A stretch of 36,235 nucleotides of DNA from Pseudomonadaceae bacterium UBA836 (GTDB lineage: Bacteria > Pseudomonadota > Gammaproteobacteria > Pseudomonadales > Pseudomonadaceae), in NCBI GenBank assembly GCA_002296055.1, contig DBHE01000062.1:1785-38019 (forward strand), in the 5' to 3' direction. Shown piece by piece: positions 21,051-29,432 of the stretch (positions are counted from its first letter, which is position 1; each line of letters starts with the position of its first letter). Made by a program: the position numbers and the translations under genes. Under the pieces are notes generated by a model that was not told the DNA's origin, did not search any database, and saw only the letters and a program-made list of their open reading frames with translations.

Positions 21051-23019
21051 GTGGATCGAGACCGAGTTCTATCTGCCTGCAGAGTCCGGCGTAATCAATG
21101 GCCTGTATGACTTCTACTACACGCCGTATTTTCTCGGCGTTGCCGCCGCGATCGATGACCCGGAGACCTACGAAATTGACCTCATGAAGGCCAGCCAGAT
21201 CGGCTGGACCTACTTCATGATTGCGCTGATTCTCAAGCTGGTGCGCTGCAGCCCCATGCCGATCATGGCGTTGTTTGCGAAAGAGGGTGACGGTAAGTCG
21301 TTTCACGATGAAAAGCTGGTGCCGACCGTACTGGTGAACAGGCCGGTGGCGAAGCTGATGGATGTCAGTACCGCAAAGAAGGCCGGCAACCGCTGGAACC
21401 ACAAATCATTCCCTGGCGGCTTTCTCAAACTGGTTGCGTCCAACTCGCCCGGTAACGTCAAGTCGACCAGCTCGGTTGGCTTTGCTGCGGTAGAGGAGCC
21501 GGACGACACCAGCGACAACGTGAAGGGGCAGGGCTCTGCCATTGGTAACCTGGAAGAACGCCTAAAGCGTTACCCCGGTTCCAAGCTGCTGGTGGGCGGC
21601 ACGCCGACCATTGCGGACCTGTCGAAGACCGAGCGCCGGCTCAAGCAGACCGACATGCGCGTGCTGCCGATCTCCTGCCATGACTGCGGCGAGAAGCATG
21701 TGCTCGATTTTGAGCACATCAACTGGCTGTACGCTGACAAGGATCAGCCGGCCCATGAAATCTATGGGCGCGCGCTGCCGGAGACGGCGTATTACGCCTG
21801 TCCGCATTGCGGCTCGATCTGGGATGACTACCAGCGCAAAGAGAATGTGCGCAACACCGTCTTCAAGGCGGTGGCTGATGGTGACCCGCTCAAGGGCTGG
21901 GTGCGCACCAAGCCGTTTGCTGGCCGTGCTGGGTTTATGGAGCTTAACGAACTCTATGCCTGTTTGCCTGGTACCACGCTGGCCGATATCGCCCGTGAGC
22001 AGCTGGCAGCGGAGAAGCTGGCCGAAACTGGCGACATGACCGGCTTGATCAAGTTTGTTAACCAAAAGCGCGGTCGCCCGTTCCAGTACCAGTCCGATCT
22101 GCCCGATGCAGAGAAGCTGGCAGAGCGCTGCGAAGAATACGCCGAGCTTACGGTGCCTGCTGGTGGCCTTATCCTGACGCTGACGGTTGACGTGCAGCAT
22201 GACCGGATTGCGCTGATTCTGCGGGCCTGGGGGCGCGGTGAAGAAAGCTGGTTGGTGCTCTGGGCAGAGATTGCCGCCGAGACCAGCACAGCGGACAAGA
22301 ATGACCCGGTATGGGCAGAGCTGGACCGCTATCTGTTCGGCGTATACCGCCAGGGCAAGGGCTACACCCTGCGGGTGTCCGCCGCAAGTCTGGACTCATC
22401 GGACGGGCAAACCAACGACGCGGTTTACCACTATGTTCGCACGCGCAAAAAGCGCTTCAACAAGCTGCTGGCGATCAAAGGTAGCTCCAACGTTGACGCG
22501 GAGATTCTCACCGCGCCGCGCAAGATTGACCTGAACACCAAAGCGACCAAGGCCAGCAAGTACGGCCTGCAGGTCTACATGGTGGGTGTGACCAAGGCCA
22601 AGGACCTGCTGCACGAGCGGCTCAAGCTGGTCGGCAGCGGCCCAGGCCGCATGCACACCTACAAGGATGTGCGGTCGGACTACTTCGAGCAGCTGCTCGG
22701 CGAGATCAAGGCGCCCAGCAAGCGCCACGCTGGCAAAAAGGTATACCAGAAGAAGGCAGGCGCAGCGGTCGAAGCGCTGGACTGCGAAGCCTACGCCATT
22801 CACCTGGCGCGCTACCTGCGGTTGCACCTCAAGCAGCCAGCCGACTGGGACGCGATTGAGGCTGGGCTGATGCAGACCGACCTGCTGGCAGAAGCCGAGG
22901 CCACGCCAATCACCGAGCAACAGCCGGAGACGGTACCAGCTGCAACCAAACCCACGGCGCCGCAAGGTAAGCCGGCCAGCCTTGCCGATCTTGGGAGGCT
23001 GATGAACGGAGACGACTGA
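20974..23019 (+). CDS. Terminase large subunit (lambda gpA-like)
   Basis: A 681-residue GpA-family terminase. The N-terminal ATPase part has EWIETEFYLPAESG, KASQIGWTYFMIAL in the place of the Walker A of gpA, and VGFAAVEEPDD as Walker B. A CHDCGEKH..CPHCGS zinc-binding pair is near 225-290. The nuclease part carries the acidic TLTVDVQHDR and the C-terminal ALDCEAYAIHLARY. It cuts cos and pumps DNA into the prohead. The ATG at 20974 was chosen. A TTG 57 nt upstream is possible. The gene overlaps the small-subunit gene, and the next start overlaps its TGA. Confidence 0.93.
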   Translation: MRQTLASALLEAGEQFNPPRVIPSAEWIETEFYLPAESGVINGLYDFYYTPYFLGVAAAIDDPETYEIDLMKASQIGWTYFMIALILKLVRCSPMPIMALFAKEGDGKSFHDEKLVPTVLVNRPVAKLMDVSTAKKAGNRWNHKSFPGGFLKLVASNSPGNVKSTSSVGFAAVEEPDDTSDNVKGQGSAIGNLEERLKRYPGSKLLVGGTPTIADLSKTERRLKQTDMRVLPISCHDCGEKHVLDFEHINWLYADKDQPAHEIYGRALPETAYYACPHCGSIWDDYQRKENVRNTVFKAVADGDPLKGWVRTKPFAGRAGFMELNELYACLPGTTLADIAREQLAAEKLAETGDMTGLIKFVNQKRGRPFQYQSDLPDAEKLAERCEEYAELTVPAGGLILTLTVDVQHDRIALILRAWGRGEESWLVLWAEIAAETSTADKNDPVWAELDRYLFGVYRQGKGYTLRVSAASLDSSDGQTNDAVYHYVRTRKKRFNKLLAIKGSSNVDAEILTAPRKIDLNTKATKASKYGLQVYMVGVTKAKDLLHERLKLVGSGPGRMHTYKDVRSDYFEQLLGEIKAPSKRHAGKKVYQKKAGAAVEALDCEAYAIHLARYLRLHLKQPADWDAIEAGLMQTDLLAEAEATPITEQQPETVPAATKPTAPQGKPASLADLGRLMNGDD

Positions 23020-23228
23020 TGTCCACGCAGGATCAACTGACAGAAGCCCGGCAAGCGCTGCACCGACTGCTGACCGGCACCCAGACCGTCAGCATCCAGC
23101 GCGACGGCAAGAAAGTCGAGTTTGCCCAAACCAACCGCTCAGACCTTGAGCGCTACATCAGCCAACTGGAAGCCCAGATCGGTGCCGGCAGCGGTCGGCG
23201 CCGTGGGCCTGCAAGGGTGGTCGCATGA
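23019..23228 (+). CDS. Head-tail joining protein gpW-like
   Basis: A 69-residue protein, almost the length of lambda gpW (68). It has the typical pattern of an N-terminal helix (DQLTEARQALHRLLTG), a short beta hairpin with QTVSIQRDGKKVEF, and a C-terminal helix (RSDLERYISQLEAQIG). It completes the packaged head so that FII and the tail can bind. The start overlaps the terminase stop and the end overlaps the portal start, both by a few nucleotides. Confidence 0.88.
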   Translation: MSTQDQLTEARQALHRLLTGTQTVSIQRDGKKVEFAQTNRSDLERYISQLEAQIGAGSGRRRGPARVVA

Positions 23229-24805
23229 CCGATATCACCATTCTTGCTCCAAACGGCAAGCCCGCGCGGGCGCAGATGAGCGGCTGGCAGGGTGCCGGTC
23301 AAGGTTTCGGTGGCCAGCTTGAGCGCTGGACCCCGCAGCTCAAGACACTGGATGCGGCCTTACTGCCTCAGCTGGATCTGGGCAACGCCCGGGCCGAAGA
23401 CGTAACGCGCAACAACGCCTTTGCGGCAAACGGCGTGCAGCTGCACATCGATAACATCGTGGGCCACCTGTTCCGCCTGAGCTACAAGCCCCGGTGGCGC
23501 CGGCTGGGTATCACCGATGAAGACGCCCGAGCATTCGCTCAGGACGTTGAAGCCTGGTGGACCGAGTACGCCGAAGACCCAATCGGGTGCTACCTGGACG
23601 TGGAGCGCAAGCGCACCGCCACCATGATGGTGCGTGAGGCGATCGGCACCCACACCCGCCTTGGCGAAATCATGGCGGCGGCTGAGTGGGTAGAGCGCCC
23701 CGGTACCGCCATGCGTACGGCCATTAAGATGGTCAGCCCCAAGCGTGTGAGTAATCCTAATGGCCGCCGCGATGGCGGCAACCTGCGCGGTGGCATTGAG
23801 TTTGACCGACACGGTGCCGCTATCGCGTACCACATCCGGCAGGCAGGCGGCGCCGGCCTTGGTATGGGCTCTGGTATGAGCCAGGAGTGGCGACGGGTTG
23901 CGCGTGAGGCGGCCAACGGGCGGGCCAAGTTTATCCACATTTTTGAGCCGGCTGAGGACGGCCAGACACGGGGCGCTAACCAGTTCCTGTCTGTGCTTGA
24001 GCAGTCGCACATGCTGCCGAAGCTACAGCACACCAAGCTGCAGAACGCCATTGTTAATGCGATGTACGCGGCCACCATTGAGAGTGAGCTGGGTACAGAT
24101 GCCGCGATGGAGGTAATCGGCGCTGGTGAAGAAGGAACGCAGAACCTCACCAAGTACCTGATGCAGGTGAACAGCTTTTACAACGGCAACGCGCTGCGTA
24201 TGAACGGCGTGAAAGTGCCGCACCTCTGGCCGGGGGAGAAGCTAAACCTACAGACCAGTGGCAATGTGGATAACGGCTTCACTGACCTGGAGTCGTCCAT
24301 TTTGCGCTGGATGTCTGCCGGTCTGAACGTGCCGTATGAGCCTTTTGCGCGGGACTATCGCCAGAGCACCTACAGCAGCGCCCGCGCCTCCATGATGGAG
24401 GGTTGGCGCTACTACATGGGCCGCCGCAAGGTGATTGCTGCGCGCTTTGCCACGGCGCTGTTTGCCCTGGCCTTTGAAGAAGCGCTGGTGCGCGGTGAAC
24501 TGAGGCTACCGCGCCGTGCAAGCCGTGGCTTCTATGAGGCCAAAGGCGCTTGGTGTAACTGCGAGTGGATTGGCGCGGGTCGCCTCTCGATTGATGGCCT
24601 CAAGGAAGTGAAAGAGGCCGTGCTACGGATTGAATCCGGCCTCAGCACCTACGAGAAAGAGCTTGCTCTACTTGGCGAGGACTACCAAGAGACCTTTGCC
24701 CAGCAGGTGCGTGAGATGGAAGAGCGCAAGGCGGCAGGGTTGCCGCCGCCAAGCTGGATCAAAACCCAGGCCCTCGCGCCGGAAGACGCAGTAGAAGCCG
24801 CCTGA
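23225..24805 (+). CDS. Portal protein (lambda gpB-like)
   Basis: A 526-residue portal of the lambda family (PF05136, lambda gpB has 533). Typical stretches are TRNNAFAANGVQLHIDNIVG near residue 60, FIHIFEPAEDGQTRGANQFL near 240, and LNVPYEPFARDYRQSTYSSARAS near 370 before the C-terminal domain. Twelve copies form the ring through which DNA enters and leaves and on which terminase docks. The ATG overlaps the gpW stop as ATGA. In the head operon it lies upstream of the protease-scaffold gene. Confidence 0.95.
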   Translation: MTDITILAPNGKPARAQMSGWQGAGQGFGGQLERWTPQLKTLDAALLPQLDLGNARAEDVTRNNAFAANGVQLHIDNIVGHLFRLSYKPRWRRLGITDEDARAFAQDVEAWWTEYAEDPIGCYLDVERKRTATMMVREAIGTHTRLGEIMAAAEWVERPGTAMRTAIKMVSPKRVSNPNGRRDGGNLRGGIEFDRHGAAIAYHIRQAGGAGLGMGSGMSQEWRRVAREAANGRAKFIHIFEPAEDGQTRGANQFLSVLEQSHMLPKLQHTKLQNAIVNAMYAATIESELGTDAAMEVIGAGEEGTQNLTKYLMQVNSFYNGNALRMNGVKVPHLWPGEKLNLQTSGNVDNGFTDLESSILRWMSAGLNVPYEPFARDYRQSTYSSARASMMEGWRYYMGRRKVIAARFATALFALAFEEALVRGELRLPRRASRGFYEAKGAWCNCEWIGAGRLSIDGLKEVKEAVLRIESGLSTYEKELALLGEDYQETFAQQVREMEERKAAGLPPPSWIKTQALAPEDAVEAA

Positions 24806-24841
24806 CCCTCACCGGCAGGCGGCACCATCAAGGGGTAACCA

Positions 24842-26134
24842 ATGAACTATCCGCAGATTGCCAGCAGGGTGCTGAACACGCCCCTCTTGCTGGAGCCGGG
24901 CTATGCGCGTGTGTTTTTCAGTGCGCTGGCTCCGCGCCTGAACATCCTGCAGCTGCAGGACGCAGAGGGCCAGGTATCTACCGGTGAAAAGCTGCGCGTT
25001 GATGCCGCCAGCTTCAACCCAAGCCGCGACCGAGAGCGGCCATACCAGCTGGTGGATGGCGCCGCCATTCTGCCGGTCAGCGGCACCCTGGTGCACAAGT
25101 ACGGCCATGTTAAGCCCTACAGCGGCATGACTGGCTATGACGGGATTATTCGGCGTGCCGCCGAAGCGTTTGGCGACCCGTCAGTCAAGGGGGTGATGCT
25201 TGATTGCGACACGCCTGGCGGTGAGGTGGCAGGGTGCTTTGATACCGTCGCCGAGCTGCGCCGGTTGGCAGACCTTGCGGGCAAGCCGCTTTGGTCGCTG
25301 TGTTACGACATGACGTGCTCAGCCGGCATGGCGCTGGCCAGTTCGGCTAACCGCCGGCTGATTACCCAAACCGGGCACGCCGGCTCGGTAGGTGTAGTCA
25401 TGGCGCATGCCAGCTACGAGGAGTACCTCAAGGATGAGGGCATCAAGGTCACGCTGATCCACTCCGGCGCGCAAAAGGTTGAAGGCAACCCCTACCAGGA
25501 CCTGTCCGAAGAAGTGCTCGCGCGCTTCCAGACCGACACCGACGCACTACGTCAAGAATTCGCCCAGCTGGTTGCCCGATACACGGGCATGTCGGTTGAG
25601 GCGGTGTTGGCCACCGAAGCGGCGACCTATCGCGGCCAGGCGGCAATCGATATCGGCTTTGCTGACCAACTGGTTAATGGCCATGAGGCGGTAGCCGAGT
25701 TCACCGAGTATCTGTCCACGCAGGGCAGGATCATCACCACAGGAGCCACCATGACTCAGGAAAACCTGAAGCCTGAAGCCAGCACTGCGCCGCCGTCGAC
25801 GGAGCAAGGGCAGGACGACAAGGCCAACACCAACGCCGAGCGCGCCCGCGTGCAAGGCATTCTCCAGCATGCAGAAGCGGCTGAGCGCAAGCAGCTGGCC
25901 GAGCACTTGGCCTTCAACACTGATATGAGTGTTGAGGCAGCCGGTGCCGCCCTGGCTGCTGCGCCCAAGGACGCCAGCGCCTCGTTGAACGCCGATACCG
26001 CGCTCGATCGCCTGATGTCGGCCGAAGAGCAGCCCAACCTCGGCGAGGATGCCGCTGCACCCACTGAAACCCAGTCCAAAGCGCAAGGCATTGCCAGCAG
26101 CTGGGCTAAAGCTACAGGAGCGAAAATCGCATGA
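24842..26134 (+). CDS. S49-type prohead protease (lambda gpC-like)
   Basis: A 430-residue S49-family serine peptidase, close to lambda gpC (439). The nucleophile is S160 in DMTCSAGMALASSANRR, and the general base is K212 in GAQKVEGNPY. DCDTPGGEV at about 121-129 is the oxyanion region. The C-terminal third is charged and helical and serves as scaffold. The protease is packaged in the prohead, trims portal and scaffold, and is then degraded. GGGG lies before the ATG. Its stop overlaps the decoration-protein start. Confidence 0.93.
   Translation: MNYPQIASRVLNTPLLLEPGYARVFFSALAPRLNILQLQDAEGQVSTGEKLRVDAASFNPSRDRERPYQLVDGAAILPVSGTLVHKYGHVKPYSGMTGYDGIIRRAAEAFGDPSVKGVMLDCDTPGGEVAGCFDTVAELRRLADLAGKPLWSLCYDMTCSAGMALASSANRRLITQTGHAGSVGVVMAHASYEEYLKDEGIKVTLIHSGAQKVEGNPYQDLSEEVLARFQTDTDALRQEFAQLVARYTGMSVEAVLATEAATYRGQAAIDIGFADQLVNGHEAVAEFTEYLSTQGRIITTGATMTQENLKPEASTAPPSTEQGQDDKANTNAERARVQGILQHAEAAERKQLAEHLAFNTDMSVEAAGAALAAAPKDASASLNADTALDRLMSAEEQPNLGEDAAAPTETQSKAQGIASSWAKATGAKIA
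25751..26134 (+). CDS. Nested scaffold protein (Nu3-like), internal start in the protease gene
   Basis: An internal in-frame ATG at residue 304 of the protease is preceded by AGGAG with 5 nt spacing (25741-25745). It would yield a separate 127-residue acidic, helical protein (MTQENLKPEAS at the start, with NAERARVQGILQHAEAAERK) identical to the protease C-terminus. This mirrors lambda, where the scaffold Nu3 is made from an internal start of gene C. The strong ribosome site supports use of the start. Confidence 0.75.
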   Translation: MTQENLKPEASTAPPSTEQGQDDKANTNAERARVQGILQHAEAAERKQLAEHLAFNTDMSVEAAGAALAAAPKDASASLNADTALDRLMSAEEQPNLGEDAAAPTETQSKAQGIASSWAKATGAKIA

Positions 26135-26481
26135 CGACCGTTCAGGAACCCGTAGATAACTGGATCACCGGCTCGGACAAGGTGCATACCACTGCCGGCA
26201 CCATCGCCAGCGGTGAAGTGCTGGCTGCTCGCACCCCGCTGGGGCAGGTCACTGCCACTGGCAAGTTGGTCGAGTGGGCGCCGGGCGCTTCTGATGGCTC
26301 GGAAAAAGCGGTGTACCTCACCAGCAGCTCGGTGGATGCAACTGCCGGTGACCTGGCCGCCCAGGTAATCAAGAGCGGCACCTTCAACCCGGAAGACGTT
26401 GCATGGCCGGCGGGCGCTACGGCAGCCCAGAAGCTGTGCGCGTTTGTTGGTACCCCCATCAGCCTGCAGACGCCGTACTGA
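26131..26481 (+). CDS. Head decoration protein (lambda gpD-like)
   Basis: A 116-residue protein like lambda gpD (110), with TTVQEPVDNWITGSDKVHT near the start and the beta-rich LAARTPLGQVTATGK, VYLTSSSVDATAGDLAAQV and CAFVGTPISLQTPY stretches. Trimers plug onto the expanded capsid and stabilise it against internal DNA pressure. The ATG overlaps the protease stop. A perfect hairpin follows before the major capsid gene. Confidence 0.9.
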   Translation: MTTVQEPVDNWITGSDKVHTTAGTIASGEVLAARTPLGQVTATGKLVEWAPGASDGSEKAVYLTSSSVDATAGDLAAQVIKSGTFNPEDVAWPAGATAAQKLCAFVGTPISLQTPY

Positions 26482-26503
26482 TTCGGCGCAGGGCATAACC
26501 TCA

Positions 26504-26526
26504 GAGGGCCGCTGATAGCGGCCCTC
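26504..26526 (+). other. Perfect 10-bp stem-loop before the capsid gene
   Basis: GAGGGCCGCT (26504-26513) pairs with AGCGGCCCTC (26517-26526) around a GAT triloop. There is no T-run, so it is not a classical terminator. It stands 20 nt before the major capsid start and may protect or process the abundant capsid mRNA. Confidence 0.75.
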
Positions 26527-26546
26527 GGCATTTCAGGAGAGTGAAA

Positions 26547-27572
26547 ATGGCTGCAGGCTATGACACAACCACGCTGCTGGGCGTGAAAGAAATCCAGCCG
26601 AAGTTCACCGGTCTCTTCATGGCCATGTTCTTCCCCGAGGTGGTCACCTTCAATACTGAAGAAGTGGCCTTCGACAAAATCCGCAAGGGTGTTCGTTTGG
26701 CTCCCTTTGTGGCGCCGATGGTATCCGGCAAGGCTCGCCGCGAGCGCGGCGGTCAGACCACCACCTTTAAGCCGGCGTACGTGAAGCCGACCGACGTGGT
26801 GAAGCCGGGCCGCCTGCTCAAGCGCCGCCGTGGCGAGCAGCTCAACGGTAGCCTTTCTCCCGCTGAGCGTCACGACGCGGTGGTCGGTGAGATCCTGATG
26901 GATCACGAGCAGGAGATCGTGCACCGCGAGGAGTGGATGTGCTCCCGTGGAGTGCTCACCGGCGAGGTGGTGGTTGAAGGTGAGGGCTACGACGAGCCGA
27001 TGGTGATCGACTACGGCCGCAGCGCTGAGAACCAGATCACCCTGGTAGGTGCAGCCAAGTGGGACACCGTTGACCCCGAAACCTACGACCCGACCGACGA
27101 TATTGAGGACTGGGCGGCCAACACCACCGGCAGTACCGGCGTCATCGTGATGGACAAGCTGGCCTGGCGCCTGTTCAGCAAGTTCAAGGCAGTGAAGGAA
27201 AAGCTGGACACCCGTCGCGGCTCTACCTCTCAACTGGAGCTTGGCCCACAGGTTGAAGCGCAGGTTATGCGCAAGGGCTTCTTCGGTGAATACGAGATCA
27301 TCGTATACACCGGCCAGTTCGAGGATAGCGCCGGCAAAGAAAACTTCATGCCGAACTACACCGTGCTGATTGCCCCGGCAGTCTCTGACAACGTCATGGC
27401 CTATGGCGGTATTCAGGACGCCAAGGCCAATGCTGAGGGCATTGTCGAGGCAACCCGCTACCCGTCCAACTGGTTCACCGACAACCCGAGCGTTGAGTGG
27501 GTGCAAACCCAGTCTGCGCCGCTGCCGGTGATCTTTGACGCTGACGCCTTCGCCGTCATCACCGTCGCCTGA
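26547..27572 (+). CDS. Major capsid protein (lambda gpE-like)
   Basis: A 341-residue capsid protein, the same length as lambda gpE, of the PF03864 family with the HK97 fold. Characteristic parts are FPEVVTFNTEEVAFDKI, LAPFVAPMVSGKARRERGG and, near the end, PNYTVLIAPAVSDNVMAYG with WVQTQSAPLPVIFDADAFAV. Several hundred copies form the icosahedral shell. The ATG at 26547 has AGGAGA before it. An in-frame GTG 6 nt upstream is less likely. Strong hairpins flank the gene on both sides. Confidence 0.95.
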   Translation: MAAGYDTTTLLGVKEIQPKFTGLFMAMFFPEVVTFNTEEVAFDKIRKGVRLAPFVAPMVSGKARRERGGQTTTFKPAYVKPTDVVKPGRLLKRRRGEQLNGSLSPAERHDAVVGEILMDHEQEIVHREEWMCSRGVLTGEVVVEGEGYDEPMVIDYGRSAENQITLVGAAKWDTVDPETYDPTDDIEDWAANTTGSTGVIVMDKLAWRLFSKFKAVKEKLDTRRGSTSQLELGPQVEAQVMRKGFFGEYEIIVYTGQFEDSAGKENFMPNYTVLIAPAVSDNVMAYGGIQDAKANAEGIVEATRYPSNWFTDNPSVEWVQTQSAPLPVIFDADAFAVITVA

Positions 27573-27584
27573 TAAACCTTTGAC

Positions 27585-27604
27585 GGGTGCCCCTCTGGGC
27601 ACCC
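27585..27604 (+). other. Perfect 8-bp stem-loop after the capsid gene
   Basis: GGGTGCCC (27585-27592) pairs with GGGCACCC (27597-27604) around CTCT. No T-run follows. Its end overlaps the spacer to the next gene's ribosome site. Together with the stem-loop at 26504-26526 it brackets the capsid gene. Confidence 0.75.
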
Positions 27605-27617
27605 ATGGAGCATGAGC

Positions 27618-27893
27618 ATGGCAACGAAAAAACTGTTCTACGTCGATCGCACCATCGAGTTTCCGGTCAAGGGCGAGAAAAAGCGCCTGTTGCGCTCGCC
27701 GGACCCGCAGGAAGTCCCGCAGGCGATCGCGAAGGAAGCGCTGGAAAAGGGCCTGATTCGCGCCGCCAGTGGGGCTGCCGCTGAGCCGGACGACGACACT
27801 GCATCCGGCACCGGCGGCGCTGGCTCCGGCGAGGGTGACAGCGCTGGTGGCGCTGGCGGTGGCGATGGTGAAGGCGAAGGCAGCGGCGCGTGA
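27618..27893 (+). CDS. gpFI-like packaging accessory protein with Gly/Asp-rich tail
   Basis: A 91-residue protein in the position of lambda FI. The first 50 residues (MATKKLFYVDRTIEFPVKGE, then EVPQAIAKEALEKGLIRAAS) look folded. The last 40 are low-complexity Gly/Ala/Ser/Asp/Glu (TGGAGSGEGDSAGGAGGG). The ATG at 27618 has GGAG 7 nt before it. An ATG 6 nt earlier is too close to that site. FI helps terminase reach the prohead in lambda. The assignment here rests on synteny more than on sequence. Confidence 0.5.
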   Translation: MATKKLFYVDRTIEFPVKGEKKRLLRSPDPQEVPQAIAKEALEKGLIRAASGAAAEPDDDTASGTGGAGSGEGDSAGGAGGGDGEGEGSGA

Positions 27894-28210
27894 ACAGCGA
27901 GTTTGACCGCTTGATGGACCAGGCGGACGGCCAGCTGTTCAAGGTGTTCGGCTCGGCCTGGTGTTACACCGGGCCGGCAGGCACGCCGGTGGTGCCCGAT
28001 CTGAGCGTCTGCATCAGCAAGAACGTGCAGGTAGAGGGGGCTGATGGTCTCTTTCGGCCTGTTGCCGCACTCGGCGAGTTCAGACTGTCGCAGATCGCCA
28101 AGCCCCAGGGCGACGCGCAAATCCACAACGCAACCGAGCGTTATCGCCTGGATAAGCGCATTGACTCTGATGGGCTGGTGGAGCGCTGGTCGCTTATGCC
28201 CGTGAGGTGA
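27890..28210 (+). CDS. Head-tail attachment protein gpFII-like
   Basis: A 106-residue protein in the position of lambda FII (117) with an N-terminal helix (EFDRLMDQADGQLFKVFGS), then a beta-rich core (GTPVVPDLSVCISKNVQVEG, FRPVAALGEFRLSQIAKPQ, ERYRLDKRIDSDGLVERWSL). It should sit on gpW at the head vertex and form the tail docking surface. The start overlaps the preceding stop by 4 nt. The next gene follows after 3 nt. Confidence 0.75.
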   Translation: MNSEFDRLMDQADGQLFKVFGSAWCYTGPAGTPVVPDLSVCISKNVQVEGADGLFRPVAALGEFRLSQIAKPQGDAQIHNATERYRLDKRIDSDGLVERWSLMPVR

Positions 28211-28213
28211 CCC

Positions 28214-28783
28214 ATGGCGTTTTACGACACGGTGCAGGTGGATGTCAGCGGCCTGGATGGCGAGCTGCAGCGCATGGCCAGCGTGCCGGGCAAACTACAG
28301 CGCGCCATTCGCCTGGCATTGAACACCGTTGGCCGGCGTGTGCGGACTATCTCCTGGCGGGAGGTGCGGGACGAAATCAACCTCAAGCCCAGTTATATCC
28401 GCAACGAGGTGAATTTTATTCCCGCGACTCAGGACGAGCTGCGCGTGATCATCTACGCCCGCAAGAAGGGCGTAACCCTCAGCCAGTTCCCGCATAAACA
28501 GCTGTATCGCCGTGGCCAGGATGGCCGGCGGGTAAAGGCGGGTATTCGGGTGCGGGTCAGCAATAGCGACACCGAGCTGATTCAGGGTGCGTTCATTGCG
28601 CCCATTGGCCCGGCAGGCGGGCTGATTGTGGAGCGTATCCGCAAGCCGCGGTTGCCGGTTGAGGTGCTGCATGGGCCGTCACCCTCTCAGGTGCTGAACA
28701 CCAAGCTGGACGACATTGGTGAGCAGGCCGAGGAGCTGCTGGCCGATGAGATCGAGCGACAGCTCGCAAGGGCCGACTTATGA
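28214..28783 (+). CDS. Minor tail protein gpZ-like
   Basis: A 189-residue protein, close to lambda gpZ (192) and the GPZ family (PF06763). It starts with a beta/helix region VDVSGLDGELQRMASVPGKL and a helix AIRLALNTVGRRVRTISWRE, followed by INLKPSYIRNEVNF, a beta domain and a C-terminal helix. gpZ is needed at the head-proximal end of the tail for correct DNA positioning. The stop overlaps the next start as ATGA. Confidence 0.85.
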   Translation: MAFYDTVQVDVSGLDGELQRMASVPGKLQRAIRLALNTVGRRVRTISWREVRDEINLKPSYIRNEVNFIPATQDELRVIIYARKKGVTLSQFPHKQLYRRGQDGRRVKAGIRVRVSNSDTELIQGAFIAPIGPAGGLIVERIRKPRLPVEVLHGPSPSQVLNTKLDDIGEQAEELLADEIERQLARADL

Positions 28784-29244
28784 CAAACCCGATTGAACAG
28801 GCGCACCAGGTGCTGGTGGAGCGCCTTGGCCGCATTGTGCCAGAGCAGGGCTACCAGACGGACGCCGGGACGCGCATTAAAGAGGGGTGGCTCTCAGAGC
28901 TGATGAACCATGAGGATCTTGGTTACCCCTTTATCGCCATTCAGCCAGATCAGTACCCGGCGCCAGAAGGTGACGCGGGCTCGCTGATGGCGCGCATTGG
29001 TCGCCGTGTTGTTGGGGTGGTTGACCCCGGCCACCCCAGCGGGTACCGCGCAGCGCTGGACGCGCTCTACATGGATATCGCCCGGGCGCTGACGGTGCCT
29101 GCGGCGCTGCCCAAACCTTGGGGTCAGCATGGCCCCTACAAAGTCACCTTCGGTGCTGCCCAGCTGTTCCCGCCTGATAGCGGGCTGGAAGTTGGAACGG
29201 TGCTGTTCCCGGTGCAGTTGCACATCATCATCAACGGAGAGTAA
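28780..29244 (+). CDS. Tail terminator protein (gpU-like)
   Basis: A 154-residue protein in the position of lambda gpU. It has an N-terminal helix (NPIEQAHQVLVERLGRIV), a central sheet with YPFIAIQPDQYPAP and RRVVGVVDPGHPSGY, a helix (RAALDALYMDIARALTV) and C-terminal strands (TVLFPVQLHIIINGE). Tail terminators form a hexamer that caps the finished tail tube. The order Z-U-V strongly supports the call although sequence similarity to gpU is low. Confidence 0.7.
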   Translation: MTNPIEQAHQVLVERLGRIVPEQGYQTDAGTRIKEGWLSELMNHEDLGYPFIAIQPDQYPAPEGDAGSLMARIGRRVVGVVDPGHPSGYRAALDALYMDIARALTVPAALPKPWGQHGPYKVTFGAAQLFPPDSGLEVGTVLFPVQLHIIINGE

Positions 29245-29246
29245 CC

Positions 29247-29432
29247 ATGGCAAAGAGTGAAAACTCCGCTGCACTGCAGCCGGAGCTGGTGGAGGTCGTG
29301 CTCGCGAAAGACCACACCCACAAGAATGCGCCCTGCAAAGCGGGCGACAAAATCAACGTAACGCCGGCCCAGCGTGATTGGCTGGTTGGCAAAGGCGTGG
29401 TCAGCGCTGCAGGGGAGGTGACCAATGGCTGA
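29247..29432 (+). CDS. Small phage protein between tail terminator and tail tube
   Basis: A 61-residue protein. VEVVLAKDHTHKNAPCKAGD followed by KINVTPAQRDWLVGKGVV is a recurring pattern of small phage proteins (DUF7210-like) encoded just before the tail tube gene, and looks like a small beta barrel. Its role is not known. A strong GGAGAG ribosome site lies upstream. Its stop overlaps the tail tube start in ATGGCTGA. Confidence 0.65.
   Translation: MAKSENSAALQPELVEVVLAKDHTHKNAPCKAGDKINVTPAQRDWLVGKGVVSAAGEVTNG

Noticed and set aside
26142..27602. Minus-strand open frame of 486 codons opposite the major capsid gene
   Set aside because: It is antisense to a clear lambda gpE homologue; long shadow frames are usual in such GC-rich genes.
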